A stretch of 38,814 nucleotides of DNA, taken from the NCBI GenBank assembly GCA_001821295.1, contig MHSK01000035.1:1-38814 (forward strand), written 5' to 3'. Positions 1 through 7,894 of this stretch are shown piece after piece. The first letter of the stretch is position 1. Every line of letters begins with the position of its first letter. Position numbers and translations under genes: made by a program. The DNA is from Candidatus Taylorbacteria bacterium RIFCSPLOWO2_12_FULL_43_20 (GTDB lineage: Bacteria; Patescibacteriota; Minisyncoccia; Phycocordibacterales; HO2-43-120). Below the pieces are notes generated by a model that was given only the letters and a program-made list of their open reading frames with translations, ran no database searches and was not told where the DNA came from.

Positions 1-43
1 ATGATTGGTTTGTAAATATCACTGACGAGGTGATATCCAAATT

Positions 44-469
44 TTAGCAGAGTGGGTCTAGAAGGTCAGTGTGAAGTTCATCCAATTTCTTATATAGATC
101 AGCCAACTCATTGTTTGAGAGTTTTTTTAGAAACCCCGAACTAATCTGCTCGGAAAACTTCTTGAACTTCTTCGAAAGCCGTCTTATCTCGCTGTTAATT
201 TTTTCGCCAAACTTCGGATCATCCAAAATTAATTTCAAAATATGTTTAGCCAGTTCATCCGAATCTTTTTCGCCGTAATAAAACTTGAGGTTGTAGCCTT
301 TGTAAACGCAAAGAATTTTTTTGTAACTTACCCCGATGCTCCTTTCAATGTCATTTACGAAAGAAGACAGCCAGATTTGAGAAAACTGAAAATCAATATC
401 GGGAATTTCTTCCGCAAGCATCCACTTATCTCCATCATTAAGATATTTTGCTTTCTTTACAGTGTCCAT
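44..469 (-). CDS. PEP-utilising-enzyme-like protein, central-domain fragment (141 aa)
   Basis: The start codon lies 2 nt after the stop of the upstream dikinase, so the two are probably translationally coupled. The second half (residues about 95-140, rich in K, E and L with an 'SNNELADLYKKLDELH' stretch) resembles the central helical region of the upstream protein ('SNDGLAQLYMEFTELQ'). It therefore looks like a partial paralogue of the middle, substrate-binding part of a PEP-synthase/RPH-type enzyme. No ATP-grasp motif and no catalytic His are present. After the TAA stop, another frame stays open to the window edge, so the gene may be frameshifted or continue as a separate piece outside. The function is not recognised beyond this resemblance. 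Confidence 0.5.
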   Translation of the reverse strand: MDTVKKAKYLNDGDKWMLAEEIPDIDFQFSQIWLSSFVNDIERSIGVSYKKILCVYKGYNLKFYYGEKDSDELAKHILKLILDDPKFGEKINSEIRRLSKKFKKFSEQISSGFLKKLSNNELADLYKKLDELHTDLLDPLC

Positions 470-471
470 AT

Positions 472-3078
472 TTATGACTTTTTTAACATTCTCACTAATC
501 CATTGTCCGCATCCACCTCTATTTCATCCCCGTCTTTCAGAACCTGGGTTATTGTTTTTATTCCAGTAACACAAGGAGTTTTAAGCTCTCGCGCAACAAT
601 TGCCGCATGACAAGTGATACCTCCGTCTTCCGTAATGATAGCTACTGCTTTTTTCATGGCCGGAACGAGCGAAGGAAAAGTAGTATGCGCAACCATGATG
701 TCGCCTTGATTCATCTTACCCATCTCTTCCGGTTTATTGATAATTTTAACGATTCCTTTTGCGTGCCCTGATGAGGCACAGTTCCCCTTGAAAGCATCGG
801 CATCAATATCAATTTCCTCTTTTTTAATTACCTTGTCTTTCAAAAATTCTTCCGCATCCGGACCGACAATAACCTCAAAATCTAATTCATTTTTAGGTAG
901 CATAATGGCCTTACCCTTTCTTTTTTCTGTTTCCTCTGTATTGAATTTCATTTCTCCGCGCAACAATTTATATATTTCAACGTAAGTAAGAAGAGAAAGT
1001 TGTTCCTCAGTGACGTTCATCCTGGAAACTATTTCTTTTGCCAAAAAAGAATGCGCGTAAAAGCACATATACGAACAGTCTTTTCTATAACCTTTCAAGA
1101 ATGTCATATCCGCCGCAATGTCGTAAATTGTTTTATCTTTTTCAGATATTTTCAACTCTTTCACAATCTGATCCTTTTGTTTTAGGATTTCTGATTTTCT
1201 ATTTTGAAGCTGTAATATCGCGGAAGCCGCATTGAAATTCTCTTTTATTAATCCCGACCAAATACTCAAGTAATAATCCAGATTATAAGCCGGACCGGTA
1301 TAACCGAACGGAACCCATCTCCACTTTTCAAAATGATCTAAAATTTCTCTTCCAATTTCCTGATTTAATTCTGAAGGAAGAGTTTGAAATGAAGCCAACT
1401 CTTCGAAAACTTTCTTTGCCTTTGGATCTTCTGCGATTTTCTTTAAAATTTGCAAAGAAGCTAATTCTTCTTGTATAGCAAAACTTTCTTTTTCCGGTGT
1501 AGTCAAAACTGTGAACACTTCTGAAGGATTGAGTTTGGAATTATTGCGATCTACTATATCCTTTGTATTTTCAAGAAGCTTATTTGCAAACAACCCACCA
1601 GTACTGTCCACAAACCATGTTGTCGCAAGAGAATATGCATGAGCTTTTTCCTGAAGCTCTGTAAATTCCATATATAGTTGCGCCAACCCATCGTTGCTGT
1701 ATTTTGAAAAGTCTGTCTTTGATAGTTCTTTTGAGCGATCAAATAGTCTCGCGTTCAAAGAATATGACTCGCTGTGATTATTCCAAACCCTATCAGGCTG
1801 TGTATAAATAAATTCAAGGATATCTTCCGCGAAGTCTGAAAGATCGTTCTCTGGGTAATACATCCCTTCAAGTTTTCTACCATTTAAGAGATAGAAACGC
1901 CTGCTGAGATAACGGTTTTTTTTCCTTCCATCAAACGCCTCCTCGCCGACCTTCATACCAAATCCTATAACTGGAGACATTACCTGGTAGCTTGCTTTTT
2001 CAATTGAGGCATTATTCACCCATACTTCTTTTACATCCTCGACAGCATCGGATCCAGCCAAACTCAAAGTGGTAATCGGGCGGGATTGGGTGATATAAAA
2101 TTTGCTCTTCTCATAGGCCCACTCTATATCGCACGGAAAGCCGTAGTGGTTTTCTATTTTAAGAATCAGTTCGGTAAGCTCCAAGATCTCGGCATCCGAA
2201 AGCTTTTGCGCAGAGCCTGTTTGTGGCTGTATCTCTACCCACTCATTTCCAGACTCTCTTGACTCCTCATCTTTTTCCTTTGCTACTATTCTCTTATTCT
2301 CACGAATAAGCCGATAGAGTCCGCGGTCTTGTTCGGAGATATTTTTGTCTATGATCCGACGTGTGGTTCGACCCGGCTCACCATCTGACGAGTTTTTTTC
2401 TACTACATAAGAATCCGGCGTAATCTGCCCGGAGACTATCGCCTCTCCAAGACCGAGCCCTGCTTCAATAATTAGCTGGTTTCTGTCTTCTGTCACTGGA
2501 TGAACGGAAAAAGCGATGCCGGAAATTTCTGACTCCACCATTTTTTGTATCACTACAGCAACGGAAATTTTTGTCCTGTGGAGTTCTTTTTCAAATCGAT
2601 AAAAAATAGCCCGCGGTGTAAAAAGCGATGCCCAGCATCTTTGAACATTTTCCAGCACTTTATCTTCTGTTGTATTCAAATAACTATCAAGCTGACCCGC
2701 CCATGCGGCTTCTGAGGAATCTTCGGCAGTAGCAGATGATCTTACAGCGACAAACTTAGCACCTAATTTTTTGAAATTCTTTTCTATTTCTTCCGCAATA
2801 TCATTCGGCATTTGGGCTTCCTTGATAAGCGATTGAATTTTTTCTGAAGCTCCTTCCACCGTGTGCATTTCCCTGTGATCCACCGTGTGCAATATTGAAT
2901 CTATCTCCACATTTAAATCAGTCTCTTCCAAAAATTTCTCAAAAGCTTCAGAAAGCAAAACAAAACCGGGAGGGACGGGTATGCCGGCTTGCGTCATCTC
3001 GCCCAAAGAAGCGCCTTTGCCGCCCGCGAGTGCCGCATCACCCTTGGTTATATTTTCGAATTTTCTGATTAGTTCCAT
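472..3078 (-). CDS. PEP synthase / rifampicin phosphotransferase-like dikinase (868 aa)
   Basis: ATP-grasp plus swivelling phospho-His enzyme. The N-terminal ATP-binding domain (about 1-345) shows GGKGASLGEM at 19-28 and VRSSATAEDSSEAAWAG at about 112-128. The middle region (about 350-760) is helical and divergent. The C-terminal mobile domain carries the catalytic His at residue 824 in 'EDGGITCHAAIVAREL'. The protein ends right after this domain, so the C-terminal PEP/pyruvate TIM barrel of true PEP synthase is absent. Order and length (ATP-grasp, middle, His; about 865 aa) match rifampicin phosphotransferase and related PEP-utilising proteins; the substrate is unknown. The ATG at 3078 is chosen because homology begins there; the 32 preceding open codons look like non-coding spacer. 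It is followed by a coupled 141-aa gene. Confidence 0.88.
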   Translation of the reverse strand: MELIRKFENITKGDAALAGGKGASLGEMTQAGIPVPPGFVLLSEAFEKFLEETDLNVEIDSILHTVDHREMHTVEGASEKIQSLIKEAQMPNDIAEEIEKNFKKLGAKFVAVRSSATAEDSSEAAWAGQLDSYLNTTEDKVLENVQRCWASLFTPRAIFYRFEKELHRTKISVAVVIQKMVESEISGIAFSVHPVTEDRNQLIIEAGLGLGEAIVSGQITPDSYVVEKNSSDGEPGRTTRRIIDKNISEQDRGLYRLIRENKRIVAKEKDEESRESGNEWVEIQPQTGSAQKLSDAEILELTELILKIENHYGFPCDIEWAYEKSKFYITQSRPITTLSLAGSDAVEDVKEVWVNNASIEKASYQVMSPVIGFGMKVGEEAFDGRKKNRYLSRRFYLLNGRKLEGMYYPENDLSDFAEDILEFIYTQPDRVWNNHSESYSLNARLFDRSKELSKTDFSKYSNDGLAQLYMEFTELQEKAHAYSLATTWFVDSTGGLFANKLLENTKDIVDRNNSKLNPSEVFTVLTTPEKESFAIQEELASLQILKKIAEDPKAKKVFEELASFQTLPSELNQEIGREILDHFEKWRWVPFGYTGPAYNLDYYLSIWSGLIKENFNAASAILQLQNRKSEILKQKDQIVKELKISEKDKTIYDIAADMTFLKGYRKDCSYMCFYAHSFLAKEIVSRMNVTEEQLSLLTYVEIYKLLRGEMKFNTEETEKRKGKAIMLPKNELDFEVIVGPDAEEFLKDKVIKKEEIDIDADAFKGNCASSGHAKGIVKIINKPEEMGKMNQGDIMVAHTTFPSLVPAMKKAVAIITEDGGITCHAAIVARELKTPCVTGIKTITQVLKDGDEIEVDADNGLVRMLKKS

Positions 3079-3164
3079 AAGAACATCATGCCATAGAAGC
3101 ACCAAATTACAAGCTAGAGCAAAAACAACACAAATCCACAAATAAGAACGAATGCCACAAATGG

Positions 3165-3385
3165 AGAAAAACATTTGACATGGACAATTGACAGCTGACG
3201 GGATTGTTCGAAATTTTAAATTTGTATTTTAAATTTTAAAATAATTTTTTAATTATAAATGAGCACCCCATCGCCTCGAAGCGAGGTTCTTCCCCTCTAA
3301 TGAGGGGAAGAGGAAGAGGGGAAAAATCCTCCGGTTCATGAGAATGAACCACCTCCTTTAGGAAAGGAGGAAGAAGAGAAGATAA
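3165..3385. repeat. Composite intergenic repeat block
   Basis: This is the spacer between the dikinase and the UMP-kinase gene. It strings together three modules that recur elsewhere in the window: an AT-rich module ('gacatggacaattgacagct' followed by poly-AT; also near 11455, 14674 and 16989), a module reading 'caccccatcgcctcg' then 'cttcccctct' and its complement (also near 4260, 14840, 29035, 29830, 35295, 37190 and 38197), and an 'atcctccgg ... ccacctccttt ... aaaggagg' hairpin module (also near 14783 and 31660). No gene is seen. Confidence 0.85.
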
Positions 3386-3393
3386 CCCATTGA

Positions 3394-4095
3394 TTAGGAA
3401 GTGATTTTTGTTCCGGTGAAATCTCTGTCGGAGAGATAGTTGTCGAGTTCGTTTAGGTTTTTTCCGTTTATTATCGCAACTTCCATTTTTATCTCATCGG
3501 CGAGTTTCGAGGCCACGGGATCAAAAGGAGATGATAAACCGGGACTCCATTCACTTGGTATTAATTTCCTGAACTCTTGCCAGGTAATGTTGCGCAAAGG
3601 TTTAGCATCATCAAATTTGTTTGGGTCTTTATCGTAAACATAATTGATGTTTGAAAGGTTGACCATTTTTTTTGCATCAAGATTTCTTGCCAACAATATC
3701 GCATCATAATCTGTAGAAAAACCGGGCTTCCACCCAGCGGCCACCAAAATGCTTTCTCTGAAGCGCACGTCTTCGTGAGGATTTTTGACAATTTCAGGAT
3801 GCGCGTGATCGTGGAATATAGTCCTCACCAAATGTCCGTTCAACCGTGTGCTATGAATTCCAAGCCAATCCAAGTCATCCGCGGTCAAAGATTTCACTTC
3901 CCTCGCGGCGTCCTGGTAATGTCTCGCTGTCTTGCCGCCTCCGCATATAATCACGAAACGTTTGCCATTCCCTATGTGCTTGAGAATGATATCTTTGAAA
4001 GTCCGTAGAAATTCCACGTCTATCGCATTGGGAACGATAAGAGAGCCTCCCACGGAGATAATAATCGGAACAGAATTTTCTTCGGAGTTATTCAT
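3394..4095 (-). CDS. pyrH: UMP kinase-like amino-acid-kinase-family protein
   Basis: About 233 aa with the amino-acid kinase fold: N-terminal 'IIISVGGSLI' (phosphate-binding Gly loop), 'FVIICGGGKTARHYQDAA' (about 50-67), and a nucleotide-binding section with 'NLSNINYVYDKDPNKF' near 150-165. The pattern is closest to the compact archaeal-type UMP kinases (UMP + ATP to UDP + ADP) rather than the longer hexameric bacterial PyrH. It would supply the UDP/UTP branch used by the CTP synthase at 29.9-31.6 kb. The ATG at 4095 is preferred over a GTG three codons upstream. The symbol is tentative because other amino-acid kinases share the fold. Flanked by repeat blocks, so probably a single-gene unit. 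Confidence 0.72.
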   Translation of the reverse strand: MNNSEENSVPIIISVGGSLIVPNAIDVEFLRTFKDIILKHIGNGKRFVIICGGGKTARHYQDAAREVKSLTADDLDWLGIHSTRLNGHLVRTIFHDHAHPEIVKNPHEDVRFRESILVAAGWKPGFSTDYDAILLARNLDAKKMVNLSNINYVYDKDPNKFDDAKPLRNITWQEFRKLIPSEWSPGLSSPFDPVASKLADEIKMEVAIINGKNLNELDNYLSDRDFTGTKITS

Positions 4096-4188
4096 GTATA
4101 TCACTTATTTGTAACAGAATACCACACCTTTGGTAAGCATCAAATAACAAAAAATAATACCAATATACGGATTAATACGAATATACGA

Positions 4189-4335
4189 CTCCGACGCTTC
4201 GGTCGGAGCCCCGACCAAAGCGTCGGGGATGGATATACGAATAGGAAGAAGAAATAAAGACACCCCATCGCTCCGCAGAATTTATCCGATAAATTCTGCG
4301 GAGCACTTCCCCTCTAAAGAGGGGAAGGGGAGGAA
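4189..4335. repeat. Palindromic hairpin (GACGCTTCGGTC family) plus pyrimidine-rich repeat module
   Basis: Positions 4189-4228 hold one of six copies of an approximately 38-bp palindrome ('ctccgacgcttcggtcggag' and its near complement). In this copy the second arm has 'ccaaag' instead of 'ccgaag', so it is slightly decayed. It is followed by the 'caccccatcgc ... cttcccctct ... agaggggaag' module, which ends just before the stop of the protease gene. Confidence 0.85.
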
Positions 4336-4339
4336 AGGA

Positions 4340-5542
4340 CTAGCGTGGAGCAAATTCTCCAAGTTTTACACTTGTGGTAAACTGCCGACCGTCTCTCAGA
4401 ACAACAAGGGTGATCACATCACCGGCATTCTTGTCTCGCACCAATGAACTCAAACTTTTACCTGAGGTGATTTCTACCCCGTCAATTTCTAAAATAATAT
4501 CTCCCTCTTTTATGCCTGATTTATCCGCCGGCCCGCCCGGCACCACCGCGCGCTCTACGGGCCCAACTCCACTTACCACCCAAGCTCCTCGCGATGAAGA
4601 TAAAGAATTTTCTTCCGCAATTTCCGGCGTTATCTGGACATATCTTATACCCATGTATGGCCTGATTATTTTTCCTTGCCTTCGGACAGAGTCCACCGCG
4701 CTCTTTATGTTGTTGGAGGGAATGGCAAAACCGACATTTTGCGATCCAGACGCAACAGCCACATTCATACCGACGACCCGACCACTGAGATCCAGTAATG
4801 GGCCACCCGAGTTGCCAAAATTTATGGCCGCGTCTGTCTGAATCGCCTGATCCACCACTTCCGACTGACCTCCCAAACTTCCCGCTATAATAGTTCTACC
4901 CAAGCCGGATATCACTCCGGTAGATACTGTATTCCTGAATTCGCCCAAAGCATTACCTATTGCTATGACGCTCTGACCCACTTCAAGATTATTGGAATCA
5001 GCAAAGGAAAGATAAGGATGGTTTCCGCCACTGATTTTTATTATGGCGATATCCAGAGCGGGGTCTTTGTCAATTATTTCCGCGTCATGTTTCTTTCCAT
5101 CGTTCGTAAATACGGTATAAGTGGCATTGGGATCCTCAACCACGTGCCGATTGGTCACTATGTAGCCATCCGTTGAGATTAGAAAACCCGAACCACCGCC
5201 TATCTCTCTTTCTTCAAAATTTCTCTCCTCATATCTTTCCGAGGGGACGCCGAATATTCCACCAAACAAATCCTCATCTTCATAATACCGCTCTATGAGC
5301 GGAACATTTTTTCTGACAGTAATGGAGATAACCGCGGGATTCGCATGCTTCACCGTATCTACGACCACGGACTCAGTTTCTCCAAGATAGGCCTGTTCCG
5401 CTCTGCGCGTTTCTTCCGCTATAGGCGACAGCGCGCTTCCACCGACAGATATGCTCGCAAACACGGAAATAACGATCAGCGTGGTGACTAAACTGGTAGC
5501 CAAAGATATGAAAAACGGCGATTTATGAAAAATATTGTTCAT
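4340..5542 (-). CDS. HtrA/DegP-type serine protease, membrane-anchored, one PDZ domain
   Basis: 400 aa S1C protease. Residues about 10-36 form a hydrophobic anchor/signal segment, so the catalytic part lies outside the membrane. The trypsin-like domain spans about 60-285, with the triad visible as His133 ('VTNRHVV'), Asp164 ('PALDIAIIKI') and Ser245 ('NFGNSGGPLL'). A single PDZ domain covers about 290-395 ('GDIILEIDGVEITSG'). Expected role: envelope protein quality control. The acidic/aromatic loop at about 85-112 is longer than in many homologues. It is followed by a repeat block and preceded by a gene-poor spacer, so it is likely monocistronic. Confidence 0.93.
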   Translation of the reverse strand: MNNIFHKSPFFISLATSLVTTLIVISVFASISVGGSALSPIAEETRRAEQAYLGETESVVVDTVKHANPAVISITVRKNVPLIERYYEDEDLFGGIFGVPSERYEERNFEEREIGGGSGFLISTDGYIVTNRHVVEDPNATYTVFTNDGKKHDAEIIDKDPALDIAIIKISGGNHPYLSFADSNNLEVGQSVIAIGNALGEFRNTVSTGVISGLGRTIIAGSLGGQSEVVDQAIQTDAAINFGNSGGPLLDLSGRVVGMNVAVASGSQNVGFAIPSNNIKSAVDSVRRQGKIIRPYMGIRYVQITPEIAEENSLSSSRGAWVVSGVGPVERAVVPGGPADKSGIKEGDIILEIDGVEITSGKSLSSLVRDKNAGDVITLVVLRDGRQFTTSVKLGEFAPR

Positions 5543-5898
5543 ATTGATTTATATATGCGGTGCACAATTCTCCTTCGCCCAAATTCTTCTTCGCCCAAAT
5601 TAATGAATCGTTACTATCTATTATGCAACATGCAAGGTGTCTAACAGATGAACACCAAAATCACCTCTCCTTTGTCCTCCCCTCTTATTAACACGGAAGA
5701 GGAGAGGAGGTAGAGATGTTTTTTGTAATATTAACCACGCGCCAATTCTGCTATTGTCCGGCGGAGCCGGGTAGACAGTCATTAGCGAGCGATCCAAGGA
5801 ACACGATGCACCTATTAGATGATACTTTAGCGAACATTAAGAATGGATTAAGATTAATGGGATTCGGAGATGGAAGATGGGGAATATTTAAAAAAAAG
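5543..5898. other. Gene-free spacer upstream of the HtrA gene
   Basis: It contains a short tandem ('cttcgcccaaatt' twice near 5573-5601), a C/T-rich stretch and its complement around 5665-5712 ('ctcctttgtcctcccctctt' then 'gaagaggagaggagg'), and no convincing coding region. A plus-strand open frame beginning at 5716 runs antisense into the metallophosphoesterase gene and shows no family resemblance. Confidence 0.6.
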
Positions 5899-7026
5899 TC
5901 AAACGAATGTGATTTCTACAATTTCAGATACTGTTCCTACGCGAAAAGGAGGGCCCCATGTACCAACTCCGCTTGACGTATAGACGTGCGTTCTGCCGAA
6001 TTTTTTTAAGCCATAGCCATACCCTCTATAGATGATGTCCGGTAAAAATTGAAACGGAAATATCTGCGCGTTGTGAGTATGGCCGAAAAGCATCAAATCT
6101 ATATCGTTAGTGGCCGCCACTTCAATATGCTCCGGTACATGCTTAATCACAACGGTCGTCTTGTTTCCGGCAAGCGCCAGTTTTGAAATAAAATTAAAAA
6201 ATCGATTTTTGTCATCGCTCTCAATATAACCGGCCCCGACAATATCAATTCCATTTACGTCTATTTTTTTCCCGTCCAGACACACTAAATTATTTGCCGC
6301 GAGTAGGTCAATAACCGACAGTCGGCATCTTGTCTCGGTATAAACCTCGTGGTTGCCTGTAATAAAATAAACTCCATGTACCGCTTTCAAGCGACCAAGC
6401 CGTTTCGCCATGTCTTCAAAATTCACTACGGATCCGTCAAAAATGTCACCGCCGATGAGAATAATGTCCGGATTCATACTATTAATCTTGTCCACAATTT
6501 TATTCGCTTGTAGTCCACCTATGATTTGTCCGAAATGCGTATCGCTAAAAAAAATCATCTTTTTTTTCTTCCAGTCATCTGGCACGTTGTCAATTTTTAA
6601 TTGGAGTTTTTTTATTTTTAGAGTAGCCGCGTTAAAGTATCCATAAAGGCAAACAGCCAAAGCTGAGGCGATAAAGACCATCGCTACGATTGACATATTT
6701 ATGGACAAACCTACAAAATCAAAGATAAGCTGAAAAGCGGATGCCAGAGAGATGAAAAAAAACACATATATAATCACGCCCGACCAAACAGCCGCTGTAC
6801 GATATACAAGCCGAGAAAAAAATGTATTACGGTCAAAAGTCGCAAAAAACGCCGGGACAAAAGAAAAACAAAGGATCAAAAAACAAAGCCCCAAGAGCCA
6901 TTTGAAATATCCTGAAATTGCGGGGATAAAAGTGGCGACAAACAAGAAAACTAGAACGTGAATGATAATGTAAACCAGCTGGAAGAATCCCAACGCTGAA
7001 TAAAATACGATTTTTTCATCTTTCAT
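5899..7026 (-). CDS. Membrane-anchored metallophosphoesterase (YaeI/YkuE-like)
   Basis: About 375 aa. The N-terminal third has four to five hydrophobic helices. The rest is a calcineurin-like phosphoesterase with all metal-binding motifs in order: 'FFSDTHFGQ' (DxH), 'ILIGGDIFDG' (GDxxD-like), 'ITGNHEVY' (GNHE) and 'LFGHTHNAQIFPF' (GHTH). Proteins of this layout hydrolyse phosphoesters at the membrane; some relatives act on lipid or UDP-sugar pyrophosphates. The exact substrate cannot be read. The ATG at 7026 is chosen because upstream in-frame codons run into the large palindrome at 7053-7109. Confidence 0.88.
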   Translation of the reverse strand: MKDEKIVFYSALGFFQLVYIIIHVLVFLFVATFIPAISGYFKWLLGLCFLILCFSFVPAFFATFDRNTFFSRLVYRTAAVWSGVIIYVFFFISLASAFQLIFDFVGLSINMSIVAMVFIASALAVCLYGYFNAATLKIKKLQLKIDNVPDDWKKKKMIFFSDTHFGQIIGGLQANKIVDKINSMNPDIILIGGDIFDGSVVNFEDMAKRLGRLKAVHGVYFITGNHEVYTETRCRLSVIDLLAANNLVCLDGKKIDVNGIDIVGAGYIESDDKNRFFNFISKLALAGNKTTVVIKHVPEHIEVAATNDIDLMLFGHTHNAQIFPFQFLPDIIYRGYGYGLKKFGRTHVYTSSGVGTWGPPFRVGTVSEIVEITFV

Positions 7027-7052
7027 TCCGACATAATATACCAACAGCTTGC

Positions 7053-7109
7053 ATTCTTCCACCCCAAGAATGTCAACGCTTAGCGTTGACATTCTTGGGG
7101 TGGAAGAAT
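7053..7109. repeat. 57-bp perfect palindrome (28-bp arms, 1-nt centre)
   Basis: Arms 7053-7080 and 7082-7109 are perfectly complementary around a single T. The core 'aagaatgtcaacgct' arm and its complement recur at 34647-34681 with 17-bp arms. It sits between the promoter side of the metallophosphoesterase gene and the terminator of the zinc-ribbon gene, and could form a cruciform or RNA hairpin on either strand. Confidence 0.9.
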
Positions 7110-7137
7110 AAAAAACACCTCGTTTGTTTAACGAGGC
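7109..7137 (-). terminator. Intrinsic terminator of the T-box operon, overlapping the stop codon
   Basis: On the minus strand the stem GCCTCGT / ACGAGGT with a short loop is followed by TTTTTT. The TAA stop of the zinc-ribbon gene lies at the edge of the stem loop, so translation ends inside the terminator. The same stop-in-terminator arrangement occurs at 38129-38154. Confidence 0.85.
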
Positions 7138-7310
7138 GTCAATGGTTTCTTACGACCTTTCATCGGCGCAAGAAAATAATCAAAGTCGTTCGGATTGTAT
7201 GGCGGAATGAACGGAGCGCGGCAATACGGGCAGATTGGGTACGTACCGTTAACGCGCACCCTCAGAACCTTAGAGCACGAACGGCACCAAAGTGATTTTA
7301 TTCTGATCAT
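7128..7310 (-). CDS. Small zinc-ribbon protein (60 aa)
   Basis: The protein has two CxxC knuckles, 'WCRSCSK' near residue 10 and 'ICPYCRAP' near residue 27, which would bind one zinc; the basic C-terminus ends 'KGRKKPLTPR'. The ATG at 7310 is supported by GGAGG about 6 nt upstream, one of the clearest ribosome-binding sites in the window. The start overlaps the upstream cistron's stop as ATGA. The terminator follows immediately. The family is not recognised; small size and zinc knuckles suggest a nucleic-acid- or protein-binding accessory factor (inference). It is the last gene of a transcript that begins with a T-box leader. Confidence 0.75.
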   Translation of the reverse strand: MIRIKSLWCRSCSKVLRVRVNGTYPICPYCRAPFIPPYNPNDFDYFLAPMKGRKKPLTPR

Positions 7311-7504
7311 TTCGGCCTCCCTGCTAAACCCCAACACTGTGGAGATAGACTGCTAGAACATCGGAGCACATCGGTACACTCCAAGATAAAGATTTCCCTT
7401 TCGCAGAGGCAACATTTGTAAACAAACACCGGATCTTGCCCTCCGATAGTAAGGGAAAGCTTTAGCTCACCTTCGCAACTACACTTTATTGCATTTTTTT
7501 TCAT
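7307..7504 (-). CDS. Small cysteine-rich hypothetical protein (65 aa), first cistron after the T-box
   Basis: The sequence contains 'KCSCEGE' near residue 8 and 'YKCCLCERE' near residue 29, spaced like two metal-binding knuckles; a further Cys pair lies in the C-terminal third. The ATG at 7504 lies about 40 nt downstream of the T-box terminator hairpin. The TGA stop overlaps the next ATG (ATGA), suggesting translational coupling. The C-terminal 20 residues are less convincing, and no strong ribosome-binding site is seen. No family is recognised. Coding status is supported mainly by position and by the paired Cys motifs. Confidence 0.5.
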   Translation of the reverse strand: MKKNAIKCSCEGELKLSLTIGGQDPVFVYKCCLCEREIFILECTDVLRCSSSLSPQCWGLAGRPK

Positions 7505-7542
7505 AATTTTAAACTTTGATTTTGCAAAGAACTTTTTAAACG

Positions 7543-7765
7543 AAAAATCCCGTCCTCTTCACACAATTAAAAATTGCGTGATAAGGACGGGATTTTGGTC
7601 AGTATCTCTCACCATAAAACCGTGGTGCCACCTTAATTTAGAACGCGAAAATCGCATTAACTCTCATTGACTCTGACTCCTCACGGACGACATCAATTAT
7701 CTCTATTACGGGAGATCCCGGATTCCCACGCCTCATGAAAATGAATTGCAGGAATCGTCCAGCCC
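7543..7765 (-). promoter_or_regulatory. T-box riboswitch leader with antiterminator/terminator
   Basis: Read on the minus strand. The T-box sequence AAGGTGGCACCACGG is at 7620-7634 (family consensus AGGGTGGNACCGCG). The antiterminator is visible: UAAGG (7631-7635) pairs with CCUUA, then the UGGC bulge, then ACGG plus UUUU pairing with AAAA and CCGU. The competing terminator is a 13-bp stem (7544-7556 with 7584-7596) followed by TTTTT. A stem III-like hairpin occupies 7642-7658. A 5' domain is closed by GGACGA/UCGUCC (7755-7760 with 7685-7690). The variable base C in UGGC predicts a tRNA with discriminator G73. The specifier is not assigned; AAUUGAUG on the 3' side near the base offers AAU (Asn) or GAU (Asp). 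Confidence 0.85.
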
Positions 7766-7854
7766 CTAAAAAGCTTCGGCGGAGCAAGCAAGACCCAACC
7801 CTCCGGAATACCGGAGGATCTTGCGGACTTTATGGATTTGAAATTCAACTGGTT

Positions 7855-7885
7855 ATTATAATACACGCACTAAACACAATGTCAA
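7855..7885 (-). promoter_or_regulatory. Sigma-70-type promoter for the T-box leader
   Basis: TTGACA at 7880-7885 and TATTAT at 7858-7863 with a 16-bp spacer (an overlapping TATAAT sits at 7855-7860 with 19 bp). It lies just after the end of the DUF3008-like pseudogene and about 90 nt upstream of the recognisable T-box 5' domain. Confidence 0.7.
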
Positions 7886-7894
7886 TCTTTCGAT

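Noticed and set aside
3079-3174. Longer N-terminus of the dikinase (900 aa) with a membrane helix
   Set aside because: The extra 32 codons come from repeat-derived AT-rich spacer; conserved sequence begins at the internal Met.
7755-7800. UGG (Trp) specifier in the hairpin at 7795-7797
   Set aside because: It lies upstream of the recognisable T-box domain in a segment partly shared with intergenic repeats ('gcttcggcggagcaag'), so a Trp assignment is not supportable from sequence alone.
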